Below are positions 9,546-20,129 of a DNA stretch of 64,000 bases, in pieces. Every line of letters begins with the position of its first letter. The stretch's first letter is position 1. The notes beneath the pieces were generated by a model. That model was not told the origin of the DNA. It worked only from the letters and a program-made list of their open reading frames with translations, and did no database searches. Origin of the DNA: Cryptomeria japonica (lineage: Eukaryota; Streptophyta; Pinopsida; Cupressales; Cupressaceae); contig NC_081407.1 of the NCBI RefSeq assembly GCF_030272615.1, positions 144,342,897-144,406,896 on the forward strand. Reading direction: 5' to 3'. The translations under genes were made by a program, and so were the position numbers.

Positions 9546-10999
9546 CTAAGTGTTAATCCTAGACTTGATTTTATCCACCAAGTTGTCCCATAATTTTGAG
9601 GGTCTTTGACCCTTGTCAAGGGGAATGCCTAGGTATTTGCAAGGAAGAGTTCCTTCACTAATCTCCAAGATATTGCTGATCACTTTCCCTAAGGAGGGGT
9701 CTATGTTGAACATAAAAACTGCAAACTTGGCTAGATTCACCTCTTGACATGAGGCTAGCATATAGGAATTAAGGATGCCTTTGAAGGAACTCACTTCCCT
9801 TACACTTCCTTGCCCAAAAAGCATCATGTCATTGACAAATTTCTGGTGGGTAAAGGGAGGGAGGCCGCTGGTAATGGGGATTCCTTGGATCCCTCCTTCC
9901 TCTTTGGCCTTAGAGATGGATCTACCTAGGGCTTCAGCCATGATGATGAAGAGGAAGGGGGACATAAGATCTCCTTGCTTGAGCCCTCTTGAGCTGCTGA
10001 AGAAACCTTCTGGGGAACCATTAACCAAGACCGAGAATTTGGGGGTGGATATACATTCAAAGATTAGGTTGATCCAGTATTTGGAAAATCCAAAGGCCTC
10101 CAAGCATTTGCATAGGAAGCGCCAATCAACTTTGTCGTAAGCTTTGCTTATGTCTAATTTGACTAGCATACTTGGGGCCCTTTTGAGCTGGACCGAATGA
10201 ATGACCTCTTGGGCTATAATAACCCCATCATAGATTGATCTATCTGCTATGAAGCCAATTTGTTCTTCACTAATGATAATGGGGAGAAGATTCTGGAGTC
10301 TAGCTACTAGGGTTTTGGTTAAGAGTTTGTATAGAGTGTTGCAAAGGGCTATTGGTCTGAAGTCATTAAAGCTTTCAGGATTCTCTTTTTTGGGGATGAG
10401 AGCTAAGAAGGTATTGTTGATTTCTTTGAGAATCTTACTAGAGTTCCTAATGCCTTCTAAGGCGTCTGTGATCTCTGTCCCCATAAAACCCCAACATTTT
10501 TGGAAAAAGCTAGTGGGAAAGCCATCCGAGCCCAGGGCCTTGTTGGGATTCATCTTCATAAGGACAGATTTAACCTCCTCCTTAGAGAATTTCTTTGATA
10601 GGATTTTGTTGTGGTCATCGTTAATGATTTTTGGAAGATTCTTGATAATATTGAGTTGGCCTTTGAGGTTGGAGCCTTCAATATTGTTTAAGATTTTATA
10701 AAAAAACCTTGCTACCTCGGAGGCAACATCATCCGGTTCAGACAAGATGGAACCCTGGCAATTCTTAATTTTAGAAATATGATTGACCCATCGCCTTTGC
10801 TTAGTACTATTGTTGAAAAACTTAGTATTTTGGTCCCCATCACTCAACCAAGTCTCCCTCGATTTTTGTTTCCAAAAGATCTCTTCATTTGAGAGTGTCT
10901 TTTCATACTTAGAGAGTAGAGCCTTTTCTTTCAGGAAGAGATGTTCATCCATCCCCTTCTCAAGAACCTTAATGTTAACATTCTTAAGATCATTTTCTA
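9546..10999 (-). pseudogene. LINE-A ORF2 reverse transcriptase
   Basis: A long open stretch (10952 to 9546, 468 codons) covers most of the RT. Visible motifs: FWKQKSRETWLSDGDQNTKF, KALGSDGFPTSFFQKCW, FRPIALCNTLYKLLTK, EEQIGFIADRSIYDGV, VKLDISKAYDKVDW, GLKQGDLMSPFLFII and LPCKYLGIPL. The catalytic box reads FVND (9828-9839) instead of FVDD/FADD, so an essential aspartate is replaced. The frame differs from the endonuclease segment, with the shift near 10950-11000. The length is good for an L1-type RT but the protein is predicted inactive. Confidence 0.93.
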
Positions 11000-11917
11000 T
11001 TAGGAGTTTTTATCAAAAATATTTCCAAAATTAGTCCTGTTCCATTCTAAGAGCTTCCTTTTGATAAGATTTAACTTGCTTGTGATAATAAACATCTTCG
11101 AACCAAAGAAAATAGAGCTTCTCCACCAGTTCTCAATTAAGTTTAAAAAGTTATCATCTCTGAACCACATGCTCTCAAATTTGAAGGGACATTTTTTAGG
11201 GGAGTGGTCAGATAATAAGATTAGTTGGAGTGGGAAATGGTTAGATCCTGCTAAAGGGAGGGGTTTTGCATTCAGGGCGAAGTTAAGCTTCGAGAGCTCT
11301 CCATGGATAAAGAACCTATCCAGTTTCTCAGCAATGTTACAGAAACTAAGCCTTCTATTGTTCCAGGTGATGGCATTATCTGTCGTCTGGATTTCCAACA
11401 GGGAGTCTGTATTGATCCAATGATTGAAATCTACAGCCGCTAGAGGAAGTTTGTTGCTACCTCCTCTTTTGTCTGCTACCTCAGTGATAGCATTGAAATC
11501 TCCCCCAATGATGCATACATCATTTGGGAAACTTCTGAGGAAAGACTCCAGTTCCACCCACACCCTAGCCTTATCCCTATTTTGGATAGGACCATAAACG
11601 TTAATCAATTTGAATCTTAGGTTATTTTTATAACTTACTACTTCTCTTCCCATCCAATTTTGCTTAATCTCTAAAGGTGTAAACGAGATGAATCTAGAGT
11701 CCCAAATGATGGCTAAGCCCCCTGAGGCCCCTGTTGCAGGGGAGTGCTTTAGCTGTCTAACACCTAGTTTTTTCTCAAAAAGGGCTATATCAGAGGAGTT
11801 TATTTTGGTTTCTTGGATTAACATTATATCTAGTTTAGAATCAGAGATGTAACACTTTAAGATGCATTGTTTTTTAGGGGCATTCAAACCCCTAACATTC
11901 CAAGTTGTGATTTTCAT
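11000..11917 (-). pseudogene. LINE-A ORF2 N-terminal AP-like endonuclease
   Basis: 305 open codons beginning at the ORF2 ATG (11915-11917). The apurinic-like endonuclease nicks target DNA to prime reverse transcription. Motifs: TTWNVRGLN near residue 4, IQETK, GGDFNAITEVADKRGG, ITWNNRR, LDRFFIHG. The last catalytic block reads GSNHFP (11236-11253) where SDHFP is usual, an Asp-to-Asn change. The start is chosen because it overlaps the ORF1 stop as ATGA, the arrangement also seen in LINE-C and LINE-B. The open frame is lost before the RT. Confidence 0.93.
11914..11917 (-). promoter_or_regulatory. ATGA overlap of LINE-A ORF1 stop and ORF2 start
   Basis: On the minus strand ORF1 ends GKFLPIEP and then TGA (11914-11916), while ORF2 starts ATG (11915-11917) with MKITTWNVRG. 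The one-base-offset overlap could couple ORF2 translation to ORF1 termination. Equivalent overlaps occur at 17453 and 28435. Confidence 0.85.
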
Positions 11918-13847
11918 GGCTCTATGGGGAGGAACTTCCCCTCCCTTGCATTAAAAAGAGTAGATATTTTAGACTGACCCTTGGCTTCTCCATGCTTTGA
12001 TCTTAGTTTAGCAAGGGATCTCCTACCTCTTCTCTTACTGTGTTTAGCACATTCAGGAGAGTCTTTGCTTCTATTAGAGCTAAGAATGCCTAGAATATTT
12101 GGGTTATCATTTTATAAGTTATCTAATGCTACAAAGAGTTCATCTGTTTCTAAGTCGACTCTAGTAACATCCACTAGATTTTTGACAAGGAGACCCCTTT
12201 GTCTTTCCAACTCCTCATCATCATAGATTTCGTCAACCAATAGGTCCATGAGGTCGTTTACTACTTCTTCCCCTACAAAATTGGCAATGATTTTAACTTC
12301 CTTAGCCACTCGATCATTCTCAGATTCTACAATTGGATCAAAATCAGCCTTTAGAGATGGGGGGCAAACCACTGCCTCCTCAAAGCCATCCATACTTGAG
12401 ACTAGAGAAATTGGTTGACCCTGTAAGGATGCCAATCCTGGATTTGGGGAAAGCCTATCGAGCTCTACTGGTTACTCAAAGGCAATTAGCTCCATTAAAG
12501 GGGGAGACCCCAAGGGACTCAGCCTCTCTAGTGGAATGAGAGAGCTAGATGATGACAAATTTTTCAGGCCGAGCTGCTCTTTCTGGGGATAGCCTCATTG
12601 ATTTCACCATCTTCTAGATCTCGATCCCCCAGAAGAGAGTCAGCTATAGGTGAATTTATAGTTAGTAGTGAAGGAAGAGGGGAGTGAGAGGGCTTAACAG
12701 GGGAGCTATGAGGATATAGGTTAGAGGTAAGATGATTAGGGTTAATATAAATCTTATAGCCCTCTAGGGTAAAACCCCCTCCTTCCACAAATCTGAATGG
12801 AGCACAATTAGACTTGAGCAACGATACAAGGAAAGGTTTCTCGAAGGGGATCTTCCTTGGCACAAAATATTTGAAAGGACCATTATAAAAGGGTAATTCT
12901 AGGGTTAAACAGGATTTATCACATTTCAGAGTTATAGGCTCTAAAGATTTAATGTTAATATTCATTTTAACGATTAAGAGCTGGTTAAAGAAGCTTAGGG
13001 CTGATTTTTTGACTTCTACAAATTTACCTATTTTGTTGCCTATTATTCTTAAAAAGTCATTATTGTGCAATTCTATAGGGAATTTATCAAGTGAAATTTC
13101 TCTATTAACCATGCAGGAATTGAATTGAGATGGGAGAAAGAGAGGTTGCCATTCCCAGCAATCAAACCCTAGACCTTTAAATTTTAATATATCCTCATTA
13201 AGAAATGAATTTCTAAGATTCTGATTACCACATTCAATAGCTAAGAAATTATCAGGAAGGATGTCAATTTTTACCTGGTTATTGAAGGAGGATGACACCC
13301 AGTTAGCAATTTGTTCCGACGGGATCCCCCAGTCTTTCCATTGAGCAAAGATCATTCTATTGCTACAATGCATTTGATACCTAGCCTAAGTATAATTATC
13401 AATTTCAATGACCAACCTGTTAGGAGTAGTTGGGGAATTTGAAGGTAGATCCAACATAGGGTGCTTAATTTCCTTAGAATTGTGATGGCCAGAGGTTTCC
13501 ATATCCTCTAATAATTTGCCTAGGGATTTTCGTGGAGGAATGTAGTGAGCAGAGGAACTCTTTGGCTGGTTAGATTTTACAAAACCTTCCTCCTGACAAT
13601 GATTGGACATCCTTTTGAGGCCGTTTGGTTGCCCTAATTCCCTTATGCAGCTAACCAAATGCCAATCCTGATCCCAACCTTTGTAAAGAGGAGGGGGAGC
13701 CCTAGCCGCATTAACCAAAGAATATTTTGTTTTTGCAAAGAAGGCCTCCTGATCATGGGTCCGTGAAATGACCCTACCAAGATCCTCAGTAGAGCACTCG
13801 AAAGAAGATGTTGATGCATTGCATCTCTTTTTCGCACGCAAAGACAT
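11914..13847 (-). pseudogene. LINE-A ORF1 (DUF4283-like RNA-binding protein), broken
   Basis: The plant LINE ORF1 protein binds element RNA. From ATG at 13847, one frame runs to 12564, interrupted by a single TAA just after RLVIEIDNYT. The 12564-13373 part has the look of a DUF4283-type domain (NWVSSSFNNQVKIDILPDNF, FKGLGFDCWEWQP, NNDFLRIIGNKIGKF). The C-terminal part, in a shifted frame, is acidic (12112-12435, EEVVNDLMDLLVDEIYDDEE) and then basic, with KRRGRRSLAKLRSKHGE and a final LPIEP just before the TGA that overlaps ORF2. I see no CCHC knuckle. Assignment rests on position, the DUF4283-like core and the basic tail. Confidence 0.78.
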
Positions 13848-13879
13848 ATTTTTTTAATAACTTTTTAATGGTCAAATTA

Positions 13880-14008
13880 TTTTGATAAAAATTGATTAGT
13901 AATGGGCCAAAGCCGATAAGGTGTACATACCCTACCCCCTTGTGGGATTTGAACTTGTGACCTCTCTTTCAAGAGCACAAGTTCTTCACCACTAGGCCAA
14001 CTCAAGTT
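13880..14008 (-). mobile_element. tRNA-derived SINE (minus strand)
   Basis: Read on the minus strand, an A box TGGCCTAGTGG (13989-13999) and a B box region GGTCACAAGTTCAAATCCC (13943-13961) are followed by the tail ATCGGCTTTGGCCCATTAC (13899-13917) and an A-rich end. The tail matches that of the SINE at 2282-2510 in outline. It lies at the 5' side of LINE-A ORF1, so it either inserted into the LINE 5' UTR or marks its edge. Confidence 0.75.
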
Positions 14009-14011
14009 GTA

Positions 14012-14070
14012 CTTATTATTATTATTTGATAAAAGTGGCAAATCCACTGAATAATTTTATTAATATTTAT
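14012..14070 (-). mobile_element. Extremely truncated LINE 3' tail
   Basis: On the minus strand it reads TTAATAAAATTATTC, AGTGGATTTGCCAC, TTTTATCAAATAATAAT. This resembles the 3' end of LINE-C (TTAATAAAATATATC, AGTGGTATTGCCATC, TTGCCAAAAA at 22575-22621). It is probably a very short 5'-truncated copy of that family. Confidence 0.5.
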
Positions 14071-14077
14071 ATAAAAG

Positions 14078-14118
14078 AATATCTATTATATTATTATCTA
14101 TTATATATAACATATAAA
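14078..14118. repeat. Middle fragment of the split target duplication
   Basis: Contains the exact 20-mer AATATCTATTATATTATTAT (14078-14097) and AACATATAAA (14109-14118). The latter recurs at 22620-22629 right after the LINE-C poly(A), consistent with a 10-bp LINE-C target duplication. Confidence 0.6.
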
Positions 14119-14129
14119 CAAGAGGTCGT

Positions 14130-14881
14130 CTTCTCTCAGGACAATCGACTACTCACTTCTTCAAAGTCATCCTTCACACAGAGGCTTCTGCAATTATCTT
14201 GGGGGCGTTCTTGAAGCAGCAAGTGGGCTCTGCTATCTTTAGCGACGTTTTCAGAGGATTTTACAATTATCTGGGGTGTGTTGTTGAAGAGGAAATATTA
14301 TTACTGTTTCATCTGGCATCTCGGTCTCCCTGTGCAAAACCAACAATCTAAAAGATACACTACACAGAGATCGGAATAACAATGGGATCGACAAGTATGC
14401 AGAATGTGGAGGCGTGGACAGGGCATGTGAACTGTTTAACCAAATGCGTCGAAGGAGGATTTGATCTCATGGAATGTTGCGACTAACATCAGGATAATGT
14501 TGTTCTAGGGACAGAAGGTAACCTTCACTCAGGCCAATCGACTACTCACTTCTTCAGAGTCGTCCTTCGCACAGAGGCTTCTGCAATTATCTTGGGGTCA
14601 TTCTTGAAGCAGCAAGTGGGCTCTGCTATCTTTAGCAACATTTTCAGAGGATTTTACAATTATCTGGGGTGTGTTGTTGAAGAGGAAATATTATTACTAT
14701 TTCATCTAGCATCTTGATCTCCCTGTGCAGAACCAACGATCTAAAGGAGACACTGCATAGAGATCAGAATAACGGCAGGATCGACAAGTATGCAAAATGT
14801 GGAGGCATAGACAAGGCATGTGAACTGTTTGACCAAATGTGTTGAAGGAGGATTTGATGTCATGGAATGTTGTGATTGCAG
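14130..14881 (+). repeat. Tandem duplication of a PPR-gene fragment
   Basis: Two direct copies, about 14130-14487 and 14523-14881, offset by about 393 bp and highly similar (both carry CAATCGACTACTCACTTCTTC and later TGTGAACTGTTTRACCAAATG). The copied unit ends in PPR-coding sequence. Neither copy is open. Confidence 0.85.
14388..14500 (+). pseudogene. PPR motif remnant, first duplicate
   Basis: Conceptual translation reads DKYAECGGVDRACELFNQM, the signature of a plant PLS-type pentatricopeptide repeat, and breaks shortly after. PPR proteins bind organelle RNA; this is only a fragment of about one repeat with a stop and frame break. Confidence 0.7.
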
Positions 14882-15135
14882 GATATGCCTGTAATGAGTT
14901 TGTTGAGAAGGATTTAGAAATGTTTGGCCAACTATGATAGACGGGTGTAAAACTGTAATCCACAGCCTTTGCCAACATCTCCCAACCTATGCCAAAGTGG
15001 AAGCATTAGAATTGGGTTATGAAAAATGTGGAAGAATAGACAAGACACATGAATTCTTTGACAAAATGCCTCAAATAGAATTGTTCTCTTGATTTGAGGA
15101 TTTTAACAAAATGGATTTATTGAAAAGGCTTTAGA
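14785..15135 (+). pseudogene. PPR-protein pseudogene fragment, second duplicate and extension
   Basis: With frame changes the translation gives DKYAKCGGIDKACELFDQM, then LMSWNVVIAGYA with NEFVEKDLEMFGQL, then LPTCAKVEALELG and YEKCGRIDKTHEFFDKMPQ. This is the usual succession of P, L and S motifs of a plant pentatricopeptide-repeat protein, spanning two to three repeats. Stops and frameshifts break every frame, and no start, transit peptide or E/DYW end is present. It lies immediately upstream of LINE-C ORF1 on the same strand, so it could be older host DNA or sequence carried with the LINE. Confidence 0.78.
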
Positions 15136-15201
15136 ATGGCCATGGATTGTTTAAGCAACGGAAACTAGGCAGCCAATACAGATCACAAGGACACAGAGAG
15201 T

Positions 15202-17456
15202 ATGGCAGATGGTGATGGCATCCAGGGATATTCAAAGAAACCCGTAGGAATGGCGAACAGGCAGATGTGATGGGTAGATGTTCCATTTGACGACCATGAT
15301 TTGGCTCAATTACAAACTTTTGATCATTCTCCTCAATGAATTGTCAAGGATGGTCGCTGGCGTAACTTGGCTTATGACAAATTCCTGTTGGCTTCATCAT
15401 ATTTTCACAAATTTACAGGTAATTCTGTTCCAAAACCTTCGCGTTCTTATTATAAATCTTTTGTTCCCTAGGCATTAATATTTTAGGGCATTCTGGGTCC
15501 TCATCCCGTTGATCACCCAGAGACTCCTTTTAAGCATTTTCATTCCTTTTTTGGTTCTAAAAAACCTAGGAAGCATAGATATGTTTCGCCTCAACCGCCA
15601 TTCGACATTTGTGATGGCTCCCCACGTTCTGATGGTTTTTCCCCATTAGCTTCTTCTGGATCTCCCTCCCAGGATTGTAATCCTTCCCTCCCATCTTATG
15701 TCACTTGGCCAAATAACACTTTGGTTTCGAACCCTCACTTCCTTTCTTCCCCAAATGACATTCATGTTGCTAAACAAGCTCCCTTCCATCCAAATCCACT
15801 TCCCCATAACTCTCCCTCTACATTTTCCAATTCGATAAGGGGTAATCCGCATTCTTCTGTGCAGTATAAGGTTATATTCCCTGATTACATGATTCGGGAC
15901 TTTGTGAAGTTATTGCATTCTACTGCCCTCATTGGTAAGCTTCTTTCTCCAGTTTCTTTTGGTAAATTGTTAACATGGGCAAAGTCTAATTGAGATGGTA
16001 TGAAGGATTTATTTCTGTTTGATAAAGATTCTCTATATTTCACTGTGATTTTCAATTCTGAAAAGTATAGGGATTGTGTGCATAGATTTAAAGGATGGTT
16101 TTGTTTTGGGATAAGAATTTTTACCTATGCTTGGTCTCCTCATTTTGATATTCAATCGGTGGAGCCACAATTTATGCCCTTCTGGGTAGCTTTCCTTGGT
16201 CTTCCTTTGGAGTATCGTGATATGTATATGGTTGAAATCCTGGCAAACAAATTGGGCATCTTTATTAAGCATGATTTAGTTCCTTTTGAACGACCTCATC
16301 TTCCGGTTAGGGTTTGTTTGTTATGAAATCTGTCTAAACCCATTCCCTCTGAGATTATTATTTGCTCCAAATATGGTGCGTGGATTCAGCCTATGGTGAT
16401 TCAAGATCCGATCGCTATTCATTCTTGTGCTCTGTTACTTGGCCATTTCACCTCTCAATGTTGTGCTGATTCTGATGCACCTTTACAAGTTTGTTCAGAT
16501 TTTTCATCTAATTTTCACCAATGTTCCCTTTTTAAAAGTAAGGATCGTCAGTCTTTAAAGGATCATAATGTTAAGGATTCTGCTCCTTTACCTCTTTCTG
16601 TTACATCTCTCGTTCCTTTTTCTGGATATACAGTATGTGATGTGCCTATGATGGATTTTACTTTTCTCTGCTCTCTAGACGTGTTCTTCTTTATTATGTC
16701 TACCATTCGTCAGTTTTGTTCTGTTTCTTCAAACTTGATTAAGTTTCTTCCTAGTCCTTTCAAGGATTATTGGTCTTCTTAATTTTGTTTTGAACCTTTT
16801 CTATTCTCCTCTGCGAGTTTTTTTCAAATTTCTTGTCCTTCAGTTCCGTTTCCAAAATTGTTGTTACCTTCGAATGGTTGCACAAATCATTGCTTTGTTA
16901 ATTCTTCTCCTCGTTCTTCTTTTGTGGGTCTGGCGGATGATACCAAAATTGTTCATAGTTTGATTTTTTATAGTGATTCTTTTTTGCCCATTCCAAGGTC
17001 TCCTTCTTCTCTTTCCATTTCTGAAGAGAAGATTCAGCTTATTGCTTCAGATATTTCATTTTCAGTTTCTTCTGATCTATTTGATGAGATTGTTGCAAAG
17101 GAATTTCCTGAATTTTCTTTTTCTTCTGCATCTACCTCTTCGGGGCCTGTCCATGATGGTTGTCATGTTTCCTCTTCTCAGCCAAATTCAGTTGAAGGTG
17201 TGGATGCAAATCTTATTGATAGTCCTTCTTCAACTGTTTCTAATGTGTATGGATTTGATTTCTCTCAGAAGTTAGCCTTGGAGCAATCTCCTTATGTTTC
17301 CCCCCTATTGTTAAAACTCCTAAGAAGAGGGGTCAAAAACCAAAATTGGCTAAAAAACAGGAGGAGATTGTGGCTGGTATTCAATCCACTATTGTGGAGA
17401 AATTTTCTTCCCAAGTCAAAACAAGGAGGGCATGTTGCTCTCCTTGTGATAAATGA
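15202..17456 (+). pseudogene. LINE-C ORF1 (DUF4283 / zinc-knuckle protein), broken
   Basis: One frame can be followed from ATG at 15202 (MADGDGIQGYSKKP) to about 17300 with several stops. The DUF4283 domain is clear at 16000-16326 (FNSEKYRDCVHRFKGWF, AWSPHFDIQSVEPQFMPFWV, FLGLPLEYRDMYMVEILANK). A degenerate knuckle follows (CALLLGHFTSQC, second Cys lost). The basic C-terminus, PKKRGQKPKLAKKQEE, lies in another frame; the switch falls in a C run near 17300, consistent with a one-base indel. The reading ends at TGA 17454-17456, overlapping the ORF2 ATG. This RNA-binding protein would accompany ORF2 in the retrotransposition particle. Confidence 0.82.
17453..17456 (+). promoter_or_regulatory. 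ATGA overlap of LINE-C ORF1 stop and ORF2 start
   Basis: ORF1 ends CSPCDK then TGA (17454-17456); ORF2 starts ATG at 17453 with MRILSWNVRGLN. The preceding bases are AA, as in LINE-B (AAATGA). Confidence 0.85.
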
Positions 17457-18646
17457 GGATTTTATCTTGGAATGTCAGGGGCTTAAATGCCCATGACAAA
17501 AGGGGAAGGATCAAGAAATTTCTTGATTCTTCAAAAGTGGATATCATCTTATTGCAAGAGTCTAAACTTTCTCGGGATTCTTTTGATAACATAATTTCCA
17601 AATGGTCCCTTTGGAAAGCTGTTCATATTCCTTCTTTGGGTGCTTTTGATGGTCTTATAACTTTATGGAATCCTAAATCAGTCAAAGTTGAGATGTTATC
17701 TTTTGCTTCTCATTGGCAGTTGTTAAAGGTTGACTGGTTTGAAGTCTCTTTTGTTTTGTTTAATATTTATGGTTTGACTTCTCCTTCAAATAAAACCGAC
17801 TTATGGGATTCCTTATCTGAATTGTTTTTACGATATGATGATTTTTTTATTGTTCTTGGGGGTGATTTTAATGCTCTCCTTTCCTCAAATGAAAAAAGAG
17901 GGGGTAATCCTATAGCTCAGAAGGTTATTGATGACTTTTCTTCCTTTGTACAAAATAGTGCGTTATTCGATATTTTCCCTTCTAATGGTTCTTTCACTTG
18001 GACTAATAGAAGATCTAAATTCCAAATTGCCTCTCGCCTTGACAGATTTCTTATTTCCCTAAACCTACATTTGAGCAACTTTTCCTTTTCTTCTGAGATT
18101 CTTACCTCCTCAAATTCTGACCATTTCCCAACTTTGCTCAATTTTGATAAATTGGATCATGTTCCCTCTGTTAGACCTTCTTTTAAGTTTGAGAAAATGT
18201 GGTTCACTCATCCTCATTTTCTTTCTTTATTAAAGCAATGGTGGGTAAGTGCTCCGTTTTGCACAAGTACTAAGATGTTTCAATTTTATTCCAAACTGAA
18301 ATTTGTGAAATCTCAAATTATGGCTTGGAATAAATTGGTCTTTAAGAATATGTTTCATGAAAAAGAGGTAGTTGCCAGTGATTTGAAGGTTGTTAATGAG
18401 GAGATTATTAGACATGGCACTAATTCCTCCACTAATGACGCTCAAAAGAAATTGCAAGCTTACTGGGAGATCCTTTGCTCTCGGGTTGAAATTTATTGGC
18501 AGCAAAAGTCTCGCGAGGTTTGGCTTAAAGAAGGTGACAGGAATACTGCCTTCTTTCAAGCTGCAGCCAAGCTTAAAAGAGTTGCTTCTACAATTTTTAG
18601 TATTAAGGATTCTAAGTCTAGTTATGTCCTTAATTCATATCAGTAG
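17453..18646 (+). pseudogene. LINE-C ORF2 endonuclease and pre-RT region
   Basis: 397 open codons from the ORF2 ATG. Endonuclease motifs appear in order: LSWNVRGLN, LLQESK, LGGDFNALLSSNEKRGG, FTWTNRRSKF, ASRLDRFLIS and NSDHFPTLL, so the catalytic N, E, D/N and D/H positions are kept. Downstream comes the pre-RT segment EIYWQQKSREVWLKEGDRNT. The frame stops at 18646. The RT continues in another frame after a T-rich stretch near 18665-18690, so the break looks like a homopolymer indel. The endonuclease portion is the best preserved part of this element. Confidence 0.93.
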
Positions 18647-18669
18647 ATTAGAGAGGAGGGCGTGTCTTT

Positions 18670-20129
18670 TTTTTATGGAATTTTTATCTCCTTCTTTTTC
18701 TTCTTCCTCTATGGATCATCATGTGGAATTGCTTTTAGATTCTATCCCCTCCCTTGTTTCTCATGAGGATAATGACTTTCTTATGAGGCCTTTTTCTTTA
18801 GATGAGCTTCATTCTGTTGTTTTTTCCATGGCCCCTGACAAAGCTCCGGGTCCTAATGGGTTTACTATCTTGTTCTTTCAGAAATGTTGGGATTTTATTG
18901 GTTTTGACTTATTAATGGATTTGGAAGAGTCTAGGAGGGGTGGGTATATCCTTAAAAATTTTAACATCACTTATATTGCCCTTATCCTAAAATCTAAGAA
19001 TCCCCAAACTTTTGCTTAATTTAGACCCATTTCTTTGTGCAACTCTATTTACAAAATCTTCACCAAGGCTATTTATTTAAGACTTAAAATTCTCCTCCCT
19101 CATATCATCTCTCCTCAACAAGGAGGTTTTGTTCCAGGTCGGGAAACTCATGAGGGAGCAATTGTTGCTCATGAAACTTTACATTCCATAAATTCATCCA
19201 ATATCCCAGCTTTTGTGGTCAAACTTGATATGATGAAGGCTTATGATAAAGTTTGCTGGGCTTTTTTGCTCAAAGTTTTGAGAAAATTTGGTTTCTCTGA
19301 AAGCTGGTGTAAATGGATCAAGAGTTGTATTTCTACCACTTCATTTTCTGTCATCATTAATGGAGCTCCCTCTGGATACTTTTCTTCAACCCTGGGTGTT
19401 AGAGAAGGAGATCCTTTATTTCCTTTCTTACTTATCATTATGGCATAAGCTTTTAGTCGATTGGTTATTAAGCAAAGGGATCTAGGCTTTTGGCAAGGGG
19501 TATTAATTCCTAACTCTGATATTTCAGTCACTCATAACCTTTTTGTCGATGATACACTTTTATTTGGGTCTTCTTCTATTCAAGAGGCTACTCATATTAA
19601 ATTTATTCTAGATACTTATACTGCTGGATCTGGCCAACATATTAGCCCTCATAAATCCAAGATCTTCATTTTTAATACTCCTCAGTTGGTGGCTGATAGA
19701 CTTGTGAATATCTTAGGTTTCCCAGTAGACTCTCTTCCTTCTATCTATTTGGGGATTCCTTTCTTTATGGGATCTTCTAAGTCTTCTTTTTGGAATTCGG
19801 TTATTGAGAGACTTAAATCTCGTATTTGTGCTTGGAAGGCTAGGTGGTTGTCTCTTTCAGGTAGGACACTTCTCATTAAAACGGTCCTATCTACCATTCC
19901 CAATTACTATATCTTAGTTCTTAAAGCTCCCAGATTAGTCATCTCCCAAATTGAAAAGATTATTCGATCTTTTCTTTGGAAAAATAACATGACAGAAGAT
20001 AAAAAGATTCCACTAATTTCTTTGACCAAGATGTCTCTTTCCAAGCAAGTTGGTGGTGCTGGGATTCATGACTTATCTAAAAGAAATAGAGCTTTTGGGG
20101 GGCAAACTAGTTTGGTCTATGTATACTAA
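18670..20129 (+). pseudogene. LINE-C ORF2 reverse transcriptase
   Basis: A single frame with two internal stops (after NPQTFA and LLIIMA) carries the whole RT palm: MAPDKAPGPNGFTILFFQKC, FRPISLCNSIYKIF, PQQGGFVPGRETHEGAIV, FVVKLDMMKAYDKVCW, STLGVREGDPLFPFLLIIM, LFVDDTLLFGSSS (catalytic box at 19542-19553) and LPSIYLGIPF. The catalytic FVDD is intact. The frame is lost in a G run at about 20096-20101 (RNRAFGG then shifts). It would synthesise LINE cDNA at the endonuclease nick. Confidence 0.93.

Larger units (their letters stand above)
3373..14077 (-). mobile_element. LINE-A insertion block (minus strand)
   Basis: Proposed extent of a minus-strand L1-type LINE. The left edge is a LINE-like 3' tail: on the minus strand, GGCCTCGGCC, then TTTTATCGATCAAAAA, then TAA repeats (3373-3418). 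The coding region is 7720-13847 and the 5' edge is near 14077. A perfect 20-bp direct repeat flanks the block (3353-3372 and 14078-14097). The stretch between tail and coding region is far longer than a normal 3' UTR and holds a tandem array and a microsatellite, so it was probably inflated by later events. A SINE also lies near the 5' end. Coding part secure; outer limits inferred. Confidence 0.55.
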
